Of a stretch of DNA of 64,000 nucleotides, positions 50,585 to 61,484 are shown piece by piece (position 1 is the first letter of the stretch; each line of letters starts with the position of its first letter). A model generated the notes under the pieces. The model made no database searches, had not been told where the DNA came from, and saw only the letters and a program-made list of their open reading frames with translations. The DNA comes from Histomonas meleagridis (lineage: Eukaryota; Parabasalia; Tritrichomonadida; Dientamoebidae): contig WSYJ01000147.1 of the NCBI GenBank assembly GCA_020186115.1, positions 282,237-346,236 on the forward strand, in the 5' to 3' direction. The translations under genes were made by a program, and so were the position numbers.

Positions 50585-51727
50585 ATGAAGCAAAATTTTA
50601 GGCTCCCACCAAAACATTGCATTGTTCCACATACGAATTTTACTGTAGATTGGCATTGTAAAACTGCACCAAATTTTGTTCATTCATTTTTAAGTCATGC
50701 TCATGAAGACCATCTTTCTGGAATAAGATCTTTTAAAGAACCTAGAGTTCTCCACTGTACTGACATAACTGCAAAAATGGTTCTTATTAAAGTTCCAAAG
50801 ATAAAACCTTGTTTATCTATTTGTGAACCAAATACTTCATTTGTTGTTGACGATGTTACAATACATGTATTAAATGCAAACCATACGCCTGGAAGTGCAA
50901 TGTTCCTTTTTGTTCTCAAAAGTGGAAAAAAGATTTTATTCACAGGAGATTTTCGAGCAGAACCAAAAGTTATTGAAGATACTATCCCATTCGCACCTAT
51001 TGATAATTTATTTATTGATTGTACATATGCTTCTTCAGGACTTAAAATTCCACCAAGAAAAGCATGTCTTGATTTTATTATTTCTAAATTGAAAGAATAT
51101 TTACCTCAAGGATATACGTCAATTATTGGAACATATAGTATTGGGAAAGAAGATGTTGTTTTTGATGTTGCAGATGCAACTGCAATGCTTGTTTATGCAC
51201 CTGAAACAAGAATGAAAGCATTCAAAGATTTAATGACTGCAGGGTATCGTAAGTCTGAGCTTTTTACAAATGATAAATCCATTGCAAAAATTCATGTTTT
51301 GTCAATGATGGATACGTCAGCTGAGGGTGCCCTAAATTATGCGCGATCGTCATCTATACAAAAAGTCGTGTCGTTTCAGCTTACGGGGTGGTCCGCAAAC
51401 CCTTATTGGCAAAGCCCAAACATATTTGAAACAAATGGTATTAGAATCGTATCATTTTCTGTTCCTTACTCTGACCATTCTTCACCAGATGAATTAATTT
51501 CTTTTGTTAAAGCAGTTCAACCAGTAACTGTTTGTTCAATCACTGATTTTACTGATAAGGCAAAAGCAAAAGTTCAAAATATGTTTTTACCTTACTTGAG
51601 AAAGAGTAAAAACAAGTCGTTTATAGAGTTTTATGCATCGCCTCCAAAGAAGGCCAAAAAAATTGTTGATGAAAGTCAAAATTTTTTTACAACGGATAGC
51701 GAAGATGTGCCAGCAAATAATTTGTAA
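50585..51727 (+). CDS. SNM1/Pso2-type beta-CASP metallo-nuclease
   Basis: A 380-residue protein of the metallo-beta-lactamase/beta-CASP DNA nuclease family (SNM1A, Artemis, Pso2). Visible metal-binding elements are the HxHxDH motif at 38 to 43 (HAHEDH), H100 in NANHTPGSAMF, the aspartate in TGDFRAEP (121 to 126) and the late histidine in VPYSDHSSPDEL (H298). The beta-CASP signature GTYSIGKEDVV is at 182 to 192. All key residues seem intact, so it should be an active 5'-3' exonuclease, typically for interstrand cross-link or end-processing repair. The protein is a minimal core, without the UBZ finger of SNM1A. A basic C-terminal stretch (PPKKAKKIV) could be a nuclear signal. Confidence 0.94.
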   Translation: MKQNFRLPPKHCIVPHTNFTVDWHCKTAPNFVHSFLSHAHEDHLSGIRSFKEPRVLHCTDITAKMVLIKVPKIKPCLSICEPNTSFVVDDVTIHVLNANHTPGSAMFLFVLKSGKKILFTGDFRAEPKVIEDTIPFAPIDNLFIDCTYASSGLKIPPRKACLDFIISKLKEYLPQGYTSIIGTYSIGKEDVVFDVADATAMLVYAPETRMKAFKDLMTAGYRKSELFTNDKSIAKIHVLSMMDTSAEGALNYARSSSIQKVVSFQLTGWSANPYWQSPNIFETNGIRIVSFSVPYSDHSSPDELISFVKAVQPVTVCSITDFTDKAKAKVQNMFLPYLRKSKNKSFIEFYASPPKKAKKIVDESQNFFTTDSEDVPANNL

Positions 51728-52044
51728 ATATTGAATATGTTTTTTAAAACAAATTTATTTTCCATTTGATATTTTGTTCCTTTTTTTGCAAAACGATGAT
51801 TTTGTAAAACTCAAAAACATGGACTCATTAAAAAACTTTATAAAAAGACGGAATCGGATAATAAACGGTCGTTTCAAAGACCTAGAATTCTACAATTTCA
51901 GAAAATATTTAAATTTTAGCTAATATTTTAAATTTTGAATATTCGTACATTTCATTAAAGAAAATTAAATATGATTAAAACTCATTGCCATTCTTTTCTT
52001 GTATTTATCAGACATGGTCAACATTAAATTTTTTGATTGTTATT
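51728..52044. other. Intergenic edge between gene-dense DNA and mobile-element DNA
   Basis: AT-rich flank downstream of SNM1. The segment near 51790 to 51840 (aacgatgattttgtaaaac, then ggactcattaaaaaac) is weakly reminiscent of the mariner 5' flank near 55175, but too short to assert. Confidence 0.3.
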
Positions 52045-52275
52045 TCCACTTTTCAACGTTGGGCGTGCAAAAAACGTAACGTTTTTTGGGCACGTTACGT
52101 TTTTTTAACGTTGGAGAAAGTGACGTTTTTTTCGTTTATGGTTATTTTTAATGTTAAGATCTAACCCAAAAAAGTGGGGACAGACGATAGAAGATTTTTA
52201 TCGTATCGCCAAAGTATTACTTATATGTGGTAAATTTTAATTAAAATTTTTTATTTCCTCATCTCAAAATCACTC

Positions 52276-52720
52276 AAACTCAAAAATTAAAAACCGTATT
52301 TAATGCAGAAAAAGGTTTAACAGTGCGTCATATTAATAAAAAAGAAGATGTTTCAAAATCTTCAGTCTCTAGAATTTCATTAAATATGAAGATTGGGGAA
52401 CCTCATTCATTTAGGGTTGACCCTTATTCACAGTTTAGTTAAGATAAATGACAGATTCGGAAAAAAAGGTTTTGTTTTCCAACAAGATGGAGCAAGACCT
52501 CACACAGCAAAGTCAACAAAACTATTCTTAGAAGGGAGGGTAACAATGTTACCTGATAATCTTCACTAGCTAATTTCTTGACTCATTCTCAGTTCTTTTT
52601 AACCAGCTTAAAGAATCAAATGAACCACAACGTACATCCGAAAATTATAATGAAAGTGTACTAATTTGTAATTTTTTACCACAAAATATGCTTCAAAATA
52701 CGCATATGCCCAAACCATAT
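52276..52720 (+). pseudogene. Tc1/mariner transposase relic
   Basis: Segments in different frames encode a helix-turn-helix start (VRHINKKEDVSKSSVSRIS near 52320 to 52380) and, near 52470 to 52560, FQQDGARPHTAKSTKLFLEG, the block that carries the second catalytic aspartate of mariner transposases. The intervening part with the first aspartate is missing and stops are frequent. The downstream stretch should read WPANSPDLNPIE-type sequence but is degenerate. Confidence 0.75.
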
Positions 52721-52841
52721 ATGGTCCGAACAAATTAGGTTCTTACTTAGGTTCTCGATCAGGAGAAAAAAAAAAATGTAAATGAAAATATACAAAATTT
52801 TAGCTATTTTTCACCTAACATGTTCCAAAGTATTCAATCTT

Positions 52842-52857
52842 CGTTCACGCGTGAACG
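52842..52857. repeat. 16-base perfect palindrome nested in a larger inverted repeat
   Basis: The sequence cgttcacgcgtgaacg is a perfect palindrome. It is flanked by an outer inverted repeat, aaagtattcaat at 52827 to 52838 and attgaatacttt at 52868 to 52879, so the whole segment can fold into a cruciform of about 50 bases. Confidence 0.85.
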
Positions 52858-53010
52858 TTGGGACAAAATTGAATACTTTTTCGTCAAAATTGAATAAGAC
52901 TCTCCCAACCCTTTTGGATTAGCCTATACGTTAACGTTCCAATGAATTTCGAATTCCTTTGTCACGTTTTTTGTAACGTTGAATAACCTCAACGTTGAGG
53001 AAAGTGACGT

Positions 53011-53385
53011 ATCGGCAATATGATCATACGTATGACAGTTAAACGAAGGGAACGATCAATAACCGTACGTTAATGGAAAGAAACAAAACATTCAAAAAGT
53101 TGAAGAAATATAAATAATGCATTCAAAAATTTCAATAAATGATATCATCGAAACAAAAAAGAATAACACGAGATGAAAATTAATTCACATCATATTTTAT
53201 CTATAGATTAAACAATTCACACGAAAAATCATTCGTTTCACTTTTTCAATGAAATCGCTCGACTTTTTTATTGACGGTTGACAACACTTTTATATCAATT
53301 TTCGGATAATAAACCATTGTAATTCACGAATTCACAATTTTTATCAATACCAAATATTGAAAATTATCAAGTTTACTGATGATTA
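53011..53385. other. Gap between two element relics
   Basis: AT-rich DNA; nothing recognised. Confidence 0.3.
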
Positions 53386-54775
53386 TTACTTTATTGCATT
53401 TTTCTGCTGGGTTTGTTTTTTCTCATTTGTGTCATTTAATGCAGTAGCATATCTCATCGAAATATTTCGTCCAACTTTATGTGGACCAATTCGGAATCGC
53501 GATGACTGAATTCGCCAGCTTTTTGGGTTGTTTTTTGTTTCGAAGTCATCGTTTAGCAATGTGTTTAGTAAATGAATTTCGTTATTATTGAACTCATTTT
53601 TGCTTTCTAAATTTATGTCTTTTACAAGATCATAAAATTCACATTCACGGGGAAATGAAATTCTAGACATTCTTGAAATTTTATAAGCAATAATTTTGCA
53701 TATATCAATTTCGACTTGTACAAGTATAACCGTTCCTTCTTCAATTTTAGCACATCTAAACATTCTTTTTTCAAATTTTTCTTGATATGAATCTCCGAGT
53801 TGTCTCATGATCATTACTCGATCGAATGCAAATCTAACGCTTCTACATGTTTGTTCTCTCCCAGCGTGATATCTAATTTGAGTAAATTAATGTTCAGAAG
53901 TTATTATTCCTACTTTAGACATACTAAATGATTCTTTTACTCCTCCTAAAATGTGAATAACAGATAAAAGCCAATTTGCACAATCAATACACATATCCGT
54001 TGTAAAATATGAATTATAATTTCCCTTTATGTTTTCTTTTTCACCACATTGTAATTTCATTCAACTGTTATGGAAGAGCATAATAAATAAAGAAAGATGC
54101 GCCAATTTTAATTATAAATTTATTTTTGCATTTTTATTTCTTAGAATTCTTACAATTCATAACATTGGTACAATATAAGATAAGATGTGATTTTGATTAT
54201 CTTGAGATTTCATCGAATTGAGAATACCTAATAATGTTTTGCCAGAAAATATATAGTGAGGGTAATAATCGTTCATAGAATCTCTTCCATTGTTTCTAAA
54301 CCAATTTGAAGATAATTGAGAATTCATAAGGTTAAGAATATTATAATTAATCACATGAGAATTATATGCGGGATTATTTGGATCATTTTCAAAAGACAAC
54401 TGATCAACTCTACTTGTATAGAGTGTTTTATGGATAACAAGCCTGGATCTTCCTCTTTTGAGGAGATGTGCTGCATCACTTGTCCACATTAACACTGGTT
54501 TATTAATATTCATTACACTTATATATTTTGACCATTCATTATATTGTTCATCAAACTTATCGCGATACTTAGTATCAGAATCAGACCCAATATATTGTAT
54601 ACATATAGAAGATTTAGTTAATTTTTAAATAACTTTTTTTATGATTCTTACAGGATCATTATTATTTTTTTTACAAGCCAAAAAAATATGAATTGGAAAT
54701 GTCTGTAATCTATTAATTGGACAAGCAGAAATAACGTATAATTCTTTTGCAATTTCGTTATGTTTTTTCATTCGA
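53386..54775 (-). pseudogene. P-element/THAP9-like transposase, C-terminal part
   Basis: Minus-strand coding-like sequence is continuous apart from a few stops. From 54775 it reads ELYVISACPINRLQTFPIH, then a stop near 54628, and a 118-codon piece ending at 54157 that includes the motif MWTSDAAHLLKRGRSRLV, comparable with the DPPHLLK segment of P-type transposases. Next come CGEKEN and MCIDCANWLLSVIHIL (a possible zinc-binding pair of cysteines), a stop near 53888, and a 142-codon piece to 53386. The N-terminal part is absent here but a homologous N-terminal part is at about 60.0 to 61.5 kb on the plus strand. Family assignment is tentative. Confidence 0.6.
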
Positions 54776-55136
54776 TCTCATAACTGTAAATATGTTTGGT
54801 GACATTGTAATAGCTATTACTTTTTTTGTTTGCTATTACTTTTTTTTTTAATTTCTTAAACAATGGTTTTATCTAATTTATATAATAATTCATTTTATTA
54901 TACTTTCGAAAAAATGTGAAATCCTATTCGTTTTTCACTTCAACAAACTAAACTTAAAAATGTTTATATTATCAAAGTATAATTGCAATATGATATAATA
55001 TATCAAAAATTTGTTTCATTAAAATTATCATTTCACATTATCCAGACTAAAATATATAAAATAATATTGTTTTTTTTCAATTTCTGAAAAAAATTGTTAA
55101 ACAGTGTTAATTTTCATAATTTCATTCTTAATATAA
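54776..55136. other. Gap between transposase relics
   Basis: Low-complexity AT-rich sequence with T runs. Nothing recognised. Confidence 0.35.
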
Positions 55137-55947
55137 ATAAATAAATTCATCAAAACAGCATTGTGATTGTAAAACGATGATAATGTTTGACATGAATTCA
55201 TTAAACTTGAATATATATATATACTTTTTATAAATGACATTTTTACCAGAAAAGATCGTTTTTTTCGTCGGATCAATGGGTTCAGCTCAAAGTTTTGATC
55301 AAAGCATAAAAAAATCCCTTGATGAAGGGTGGTCAATCAATCATATAAAAAATAGATTTCATGTAAGTTATAAAAGAGTTCATGCAATATCAGAGAACTT
55401 ACCTCAAAATCATCATAAAAAAGGGCGTACATCAAAGCTAACGCCTGAAATGATAGATTATATAGAGATCAACACATTAGTCAATGAAAAACTTACGGAA
55501 AGTAAACTTACAGCGATGTTGTATAAAAATTTTGATGTTAGTCTTAACGGGACAACAATTTAAAAAAAAAGGAATGAGTTAGGATTCATAAATAGACTTC
55601 CTTTAACCAGGCAAGCTGTTTCAGAACAACAGAAAATAATACGTCTTGAATTTTACCAGTGGGTTCTAAATAATCAATCACAAATCTCAAACATAATTTT
55701 TTCAGATGAATCCAGATTTTGTCAGTATCCTGACAATTCCTGGAGGAGGATAAAACGCGAAAATTGGAATAGTACGTGTTTTGTCGAAAAGGAAAAGCTT
55801 AATGCTGAACATTATTTTAACCAGTACATAATACAATTACCTGAAGATCAAATTGAAGAAATCTTCGAAACAATTTATGTAAGAAGTTTAATTTTAATTG
55901 TTTATTGTAATGTGATAGCATATGATATGAGAAATGATAGAGCATAA
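55137..55947 (+). pseudogene. Tc1/mariner transposase, N-terminal two-thirds
   Basis: From ATG 55234 (or 55276, MGSAQSF) a 109-codon frame encodes the helix-turn-helix domain (WSINHIKNRFHVSYKRVHA, then KKGRTSKLTPEMIDYIE). After one TAA at 55561 the same frame continues with IIFSDESRF, holding the first catalytic aspartate near 55704, and WRRIKRENWN. Then the sequence leaves the family before the second aspartate. The region 55137 to 55262 (5' flank plus the first codons) recurs at 62234 to 62362, so it belongs to the element. Together with the relic at 52.3 kb it indicates a mariner family once active here. Confidence 0.8.
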
Positions 55948-56355
55948 CTGTTTTCAGCTGGAATACTATCTGTAGGACTTACAAACAAAGCAATACCATC
56001 ATTAGCACTGAGATCTCGCGAGGGTGGCGTAAAGATCTATGATCCATTACCTGGTTGCCACGTCGTGAACAAGGTACCTCCGTAACAATCTTTAATTTCA
56101 GGTGGACGTCGCAACAAGTATGCAACATTTACAACTTACAAAGAGAATTCAGCAATTGAGCTTACTTCCGATTCTAGTTACCACTAAATTGTTGTATCTC
56201 CAACTACTGTTCAAGGTATGCGTAAGGTCAAGAACATTACTGTTAATCTATCATACGCAGCTGGTGCATATGGCGGTGCTCCTCAAGGCAACATTATACG
56301 ATGGGCTATTGTTTATGTCCCTGCTGGTTCTGTTCCAGGTGAATGGATATTTTAG
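55948..56355 (+). pseudogene. Endogenous CRESS-DNA-virus capsid-like fragment
   Basis: In one frame, from 55948 to 56355, the DNA encodes capsid-like sequence with two internal TAA stops (56083 and 56185) and a final TAG at 56353. Most telling are VQGMRKVKNITVNL and, 23 residues further, IIRWAIVYVPAGSVPG, resembling conserved strands of capsid proteins of circular Rep-encoding single-stranded DNA viruses. Base composition is clearly richer in G and C than the flanks (roughly 45 against 25 percent by eye). It follows the mariner relic directly. Kirkoviridae, a family in this group, have been linked to parabasalid hosts through endogenous elements; that is prior knowledge, and assignment to it is inference. 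No Rep gene was seen. Confidence 0.55.
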
Positions 56356-56544
56356 GTTTTATGATTAAGCATTTATAATAAGTGAATGCAAATGATTTGC
56401 AATTTCTAGGTCAATTGAAAGGTCTGCTGATTGAGAGAAATGCTTATAACTATTTATCATTAATAAAAGTGAGATCAAATGAAACAATATTTATATTTTT
56501 CTTATCACAATTTCAAAAACAAAATTTTTGAATTGTTTTTAATC

Positions 56545-56745
56545 GACCATAACCGTTAATTTATCGATAAAATCGATTGATATCGATAAATAAAAGGTTT
56601 TTATCGATGTTAACTCGAAAAAAAAAACAATTTTTGTTAAATCGTAAGCCGATCAATCGAATATCGAACGATAATACAGTTATTTATCGATATTTATCGA
56701 TAAAAGCACACCGTTGAATCGATTTTTATCGATTACCACTTTTAG
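56545..56745. repeat. Cluster of ATCGAT motifs
   Basis: Within about 190 bases there are eight ATCGAT hexamers, most in TTATCGATAA-like or TATCGAT contexts, on both sides of a run of A. Spacing is irregular, so it is not a simple tandem repeat. It looks like a cluster of palindromic binding sites or a repeated element end. Confidence 0.75.
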
Positions 56746-58024
56746 ATGAAATTTATATTCCATTCTCTTCCCTTGAAGAAAATATTATCTGATGTAATTC
56801 AATTCTTGAATGTCAAAATATATATACTATTATGAATCTAATGATGATCACGTTAAAAACTATAATGAATCCAGTCAAAAAATTATTTCAACTTAAAATC
56901 AAGAACAAAATAAGATATTTGATGGGATTTAAGAAAGATTTAATTGTAATCAGCAAATAACAGCGTTTATAATGGGTATGCAAATACAGTGAAGAGTTAT
57001 TTAATCGATGTATTAGAAAATTACTTTATTGCAAATAAGATGCCATTTGTTTCATGTGCTTTAACAGGAATTACTGCAATTGAATAATATTTTATGTACC
57101 GGCATTTGCAAACTCAAACCATTCAAATATAATTTGGAGTTTACTCAAATCATTCAAATATAATTTGGCAAATATATAATTTGAACGACTTTCATTTGAT
57201 ATAGATAATACATAGTGAACATGGGGTTTAGTTAAAGATGAATTCAAACTTATTCTAATTTCATAAATGGAGCTCATATGATTAATTATATTCAAAAAGT
57301 TTACAAATCAATGTTTACATTATCATTACAATGAGCAATTGATTTAATTATTTCCATTCAACCTCCACATAACATTGTATATTTTTTCATTTTATTTTAA
57401 TTGCTCTGATCGTCGTAAAGATTAAATTTTATGAAATTCTGAACTAATATAACATAATTAATATAAAAAACAATATCCTAATTCTTAATCGTAATTTAGT
57501 TTAATATATGATAATTGTTTCTTTTGATTCATTTTAATTAATGCAATGTATAATGTATGCAATATCGATAACTTGCTATTTGAATATATCTGTTTCAGCA
57601 TCTTTGCTTAATTTTATTTTTGTTTAAAAAACATGGCGAAAATTGTGAATTATTCAAAATGAAATTGAATCAAAATATTTTCTCAGAAAACGAATTAAGA
57701 GCCGATTTTTGAATGCAAATCACACCTTATTCAAATTCTTCATTATGATTGAATAGAGTCTTTACTTTTTGAATACTACCGACTCAAATTTCCTACGGTT
57801 GTAGGACAGTACTAAATACATTAATATTGAACAAAAGAAACTCAGAAAATATTTCTAATTTCAATGCTGAATTTTTAATTATATCTACAAATTCTTATTT
57901 TGCCAAAAATGATAATTACGACATATCTAGAGTATCGGGAATAATACCTTCAAGCAGGGAAAAACCCCTATAAGGGTTACTCTTTGAAAAACTGGAGTAA
58001 ATCTCACAAAAAGTAATAAAAAAC
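56746..58024. other. Gene-free stretch with a 31-base-period duplication
   Basis: AT-rich DNA without recognisable coding content. It contains one clear direct duplication at 57112 to 57168 (described separately) and GC-poor low-complexity sequence. Confidence 0.4.
57112..57168. repeat. Two-copy direct repeat, period 31
   Basis: Copies actcaaaccattcaaatat... at 57112 to 57137 and actcaaatcattcaaatat... at 57143 to 57168, 26 bases each with one difference. Confidence 0.9.
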
Positions 58025-59085
58025 ATGCATTGTCAAATTTTAAATATTATGAATATATTCTATGAGTTCATTATAAACAAGAAAAAAGATTTCAGCATTC
58101 TAAAGCCTCCAGTTTATGCATCAGAGCTCAATCTTAACCACCTATCACCGAATGATATAATCAGTGTTACAATTTTAATAGAAAGTGATGAGTTCAAAAA
58201 TTTAAAAACTTATAGAGAACAAGTTATATCAGTTTCAAATGCATTATATGGAGAAGAAAAAACAAAATTCACTGAGCTTGCAAAAGTTTCTGATTGCATC
58301 CCTGCAAGCATCATGTGGCATTATAAAAGAAATCAAGTCGACATAAAACAAAATGGAAGACCTTCGATTTTACCTCAAGATGCGAAAAAATTCATTGTTC
58401 AATTGGTCGAGGAACTGAATTTCCAGTAAGAATCCAATTTCAATCGATTTTCTCCAAGAAGTGTTATGCAGAAAGTATTGAATTACAATTCAATTTAATA
58501 CAATGCGACATTTGGTATATTCTAGAAGCTTTATTACCAGAACTTCATCATTTAGCTAAATGATTTCGACCCAATCAAATCAAATAATTATAATGATCGG
58601 TGCATGGTATGAAGTAACATCTCACCATAGAAATATTTAAGCTTTTATGGCTGCAGGACTTAGACCAACCTTACAGAATAACATAAGGTATTATTCTGTT
58701 GATCCAACATTGGCAACATAAATGAGGGATTGGAAATCATTCGATGATCCGATCTTAAATGACAAGAAAGCCGAAAAAAAACGAAAATAAGCAAATATGT
58801 AGCCGTCTCTTCCTTCACAGGGTGACTGTCACCTGCTGACATCCGTTTAAACTACAAAAAAAATATCAACTGATCAAATAATAGTTAGCATAACAGATAA
58901 AGAATTACAACCTTTAAAAGTTATTAAAAAAACATAATTTGGAATTACAATTTCAAACAATGAATATGATAAATCATTATTTCCATATGATGAGGGGACA
59001 ATTGCTTATTTACTATCAATCGAATCAGGATTCATAGTAGAAAAACCTATCGTTAATGTGAAAAATTTTGATTTCATTCTGAGTT
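58025..59085 (+). pseudogene. Helix-turn-helix transposase relic, unclassified, cut by an inserted element
   Basis: The first 134 codons are open (58025 to 58429) and contain a homeodomain-like DNA-binding part: FTELAKVSDCIPASIMWHYK followed by NGRPSILPQDAKKFIVQLVEE, a pattern of many Tc1-like and CENP-B-like transposases. Downstream, protein-like pieces persist through many stops, for example EALLPELHHLAK near 58540, MAAGLRPTLQNNIRYY near 58650 and SLPSQGDCHLL near 58810, ending near 59085 where an inverted-repeat element is inserted. I cannot see a complete DDE triad, so the superfamily stays open. Confidence 0.6.
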
Positions 59086-59090
59086 GTTGT

Positions 59091-59985
59091 GTACGGAAAT
59101 TTCCATAAATCATTCAATTTTCGAGTGAACCACTCAAAAGTGAAAAATAAGATATAATCGATCGTCGTTAAAGCGATAGGAAAGTGACGGATGCATTATC
59201 GGGAATTTTTGTACACCAGCTGTACGGAAATTCTCAAAAATCATCCAATTAATGAGAAAACTATTCAAGCTAAAATTTTAACTTTAACGTACTAGCGACC
59301 GTTAGAGGCTGAAGAAAGACCATTGTTGAAGCAGCAAATGCAAATCAAATTTAATTTGGCAATTCAGCGCTGAATCTCATAAATACAATGAAGAATATTT
59401 TTTATCTATTATAGATGATAATTTTATATAATACAATACAATTTATAATGAATCAGGGTTCTCTCTAGAGAGTTTGTAACGAGGTATTTATTTTGTAAGT
59501 GAAAAATACTGAAAATTCTTATGGACCACCCCAAAACCGTTAACAATCGGAATATACATGAAACTTCTATACAAAAGTGTAAAATAGAATACAACAATAT
59601 ATTACACACAAAAAGTTGAAGGGTTCATTAATCCATTTGTTTCATACAAGACAAAACGAGTATACAACTCTACAACAAATTTTTTCATGCGAGCGCCGAA
59701 GGCGCCAGCGTTTGTAATCGTATTTCACTGTAAAAGCCGGGCTTTTACAGTGAAATACGATTACAAACGCAGGGATGGATTGGAATGTGATTGAATAGTT
59801 TACACCGAAATTGAATGATTTTTGAGAATTTCCGTACAGCTGGTGTACAAAAAATCTAAAAAATGATTTGAATGATTATTTATCCAAACAGATTACAATA
59901 TTATTATTTCATAACGTGGATAAAAATCTGTTCAACTTTTTGAGTGGTTTACTCAAAAATTGAATGATTTTTGAGAATTTCCGTA
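59091..59985. mobile_element. Nested terminal-inverted-repeat element (MITE-like)
   Basis: The outer pair of inverted ends is at 59091 to about 59140 and about 59936 to 59985, each starting gtacggaaatt and sharing roughly 45 of 50 bases, with a catt-caattt block and cactcaaaag. The inner pair is at 59209 to about 59250 and about 59811 to 59852, starting gtacaccagctgtacggaaattctc, nearly identical. The inner ends contain the same cggaaattctcaaaaatcat segment as the outer ones, so one copy of the family seems to have inserted into another. No transposase is inside; a hairpin is at the centre. Confidence 0.8.
59693..59770. repeat. Perfect 30-bp hairpin with adjoining GC-rich mini-stem
   Basis: The arms at 59708 to 59737 and 59741 to 59770 are exact reverse complements of 30 bases around a 3-base loop (cgg). 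Just before it, gcgcc and ggcgc at 59693 to 59697 and 59701 to 59705 form a small stem around gaa. GC content is much higher than the surrounding DNA. It lies in the middle of the nested element. Confidence 0.97.
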
Positions 59986-61480
59986 CGGGACAATTCAATT
60001 CTGAGTAATCATTCTAAAATTGTGGAAGAATTATTTCAAATATTATTCGATACATTTTATTTTAGTACAAAAAGAATAATGAATTCCTCAAGTATTAATG
60101 CAGTCACCTTGTCTGTTCAGACAGGTTTAAATGGTAGAAATCTTACAATTACACAATCCAAAGTATCAATGGATAGGATATGCTTTATCGGAGATTCTCA
60201 AAGATCAAAAATAAGAAGAAAAGTTTCAACTTTTTCTGTCAATCAAAAAAAAATTTCTATGCGTCTCATCAGAAAGTCGAGGATTTGGAGTACATCCTTA
60301 AAATGAGTTTCAGCCCGAAAAAGGAAAACAAAATTGGTAATATTTATAAAAGGAAAATTGATGAAATAAACGAAAAAAATCAGATAATTATCGAATCAAA
60401 ACAAAATATTTAAAAGTTGCAAGAAACTATTTATAATATTTAATTGAATAATAATGCACTACAGCAAGAAAATAATGACCTCCGGGAGATAATCAGGTCA
60501 ATTAAATATTAGTCTTTGATTATTAATTCGAATTGTGCATACAAAGAAAACGAAAAATTAGAAATTGAAAAATCTGTAAGATCTATGAAGAATTAAGAAC
60601 TGTCAAAAATGAAAATTTCAAGCTCAAAAATTCTATATAGCAATTGAAATTATAAAAATCGGGATTACGAGAAGAAATTAAAAAATTGAAAAATGAATCT
60701 AATAAGATGAAAAAATTATATGATAATTTATATGAAAAAAATACAAATAATAGTTTTCTAAATGCACATTACCAAAATTCAATTCTAAATGCCAACATTA
60801 GAAAAAAAAATTATTATTCATCACAAATTCAGGAAATACTTACAATTATCGGTTCTGTTGAAGAAAGTTGGTATAATATTCTACAACAAATTTTTAATTT
60901 ACCATCATTTCGAACTGTAAAAAGGTATAGATATAAATATTTTGAAAAATATGATCTTTAAACAGAAATATTTAATAATGATATGGAAAATTAAAAAAAA
61001 TCATAAAAATATTTGGATATGATAATGATTCAAGATATGTAATTTCTATTGATGCAATTTCTTTAAAGTCATATGTTGGCATTTCAATTGATGGAAAAGT
61101 TAGAGGATTAAAATTCATTAAACAGATTCCCAAAGGTTCGGCTCGAAAATGTATAAAAAATGAAAAAAAATATAATTTATTCATGAAAAAGAATCAAAAT
61201 CAAATTGAAAATTTTGTTTTCGTAATTTATTTATGCTCTTTAGATCCATATTCGAAATCATGTCCTATCGTTATAATTACAGACTTTAAAAATAATTATT
61301 CACAAAATATTTTCGATATTTTCATTTTAACAGATAATATATAATTGCAATTAGAAATCATTGATGATTTATTTGATAAGGATTTAAAATATTTTGATAG
61401 ACTTGATGAAAAATATCAATATATAATCAATTTAGATAATTATGATTCAAGTTTATATTTCAATGTCACTTTTATGTAAA
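59986..61480 (+). pseudogene. P-element/THAP9-like transposase, N-terminal part
   Basis: Plus-strand pieces run from about 60070 (short open parts), through a charged coiled-coil region (KRKIDEINEKNQIIIESKQ, then QQENNDLREIIRSIKY), a 91-codon piece at 60686 to 60961 and a catalytic-like segment near 61030 to 61330 with SIDAISLKSYVGISIDGKV. The final part (FVFVIYLCSLDPYSK, then IVIITDFKN) overlaps in homology with the start of the minus-strand relic at 53.4 to 54.8 kb (ELYVISACPINR). So the two relics are halves of one family and share a short region. Stops are frequent; the element is dead. Confidence 0.55.
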
Positions 61481-61484
61481 GTAA

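Larger units (their letters stand above)
52045..53010. mobile_element. Degraded mariner-containing unit bordered by ACGTT-rich blocks
   Basis: A left block at about 52055 to 52135 and a right block at about 52960 to 53010 share aacgttgga/gaggaaagtgacg-type sequence and many ACGTT motifs. Between them lies a mariner transposase relic and a nested palindrome at 52827 to 52879. I take the unit as an old mobile element plus insertions; its exact ends are unclear. Confidence 0.45.

Noticed and set aside
56083-56187. Reassigned TAA codon in the capsid-like frame
   Set aside because: Both stops are TAA, but other genes of the window use TAA as a normal stop and the neighbourhood is full of decayed frames. 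Plain mutation is simpler.
59693-59770. Viral origin-of-replication stem-loop
   Set aside because: CRESS origins have a loop of about ten bases with a TAGTATTAC-like nonamer. Here the loop is three bases and no such nonamer is seen.
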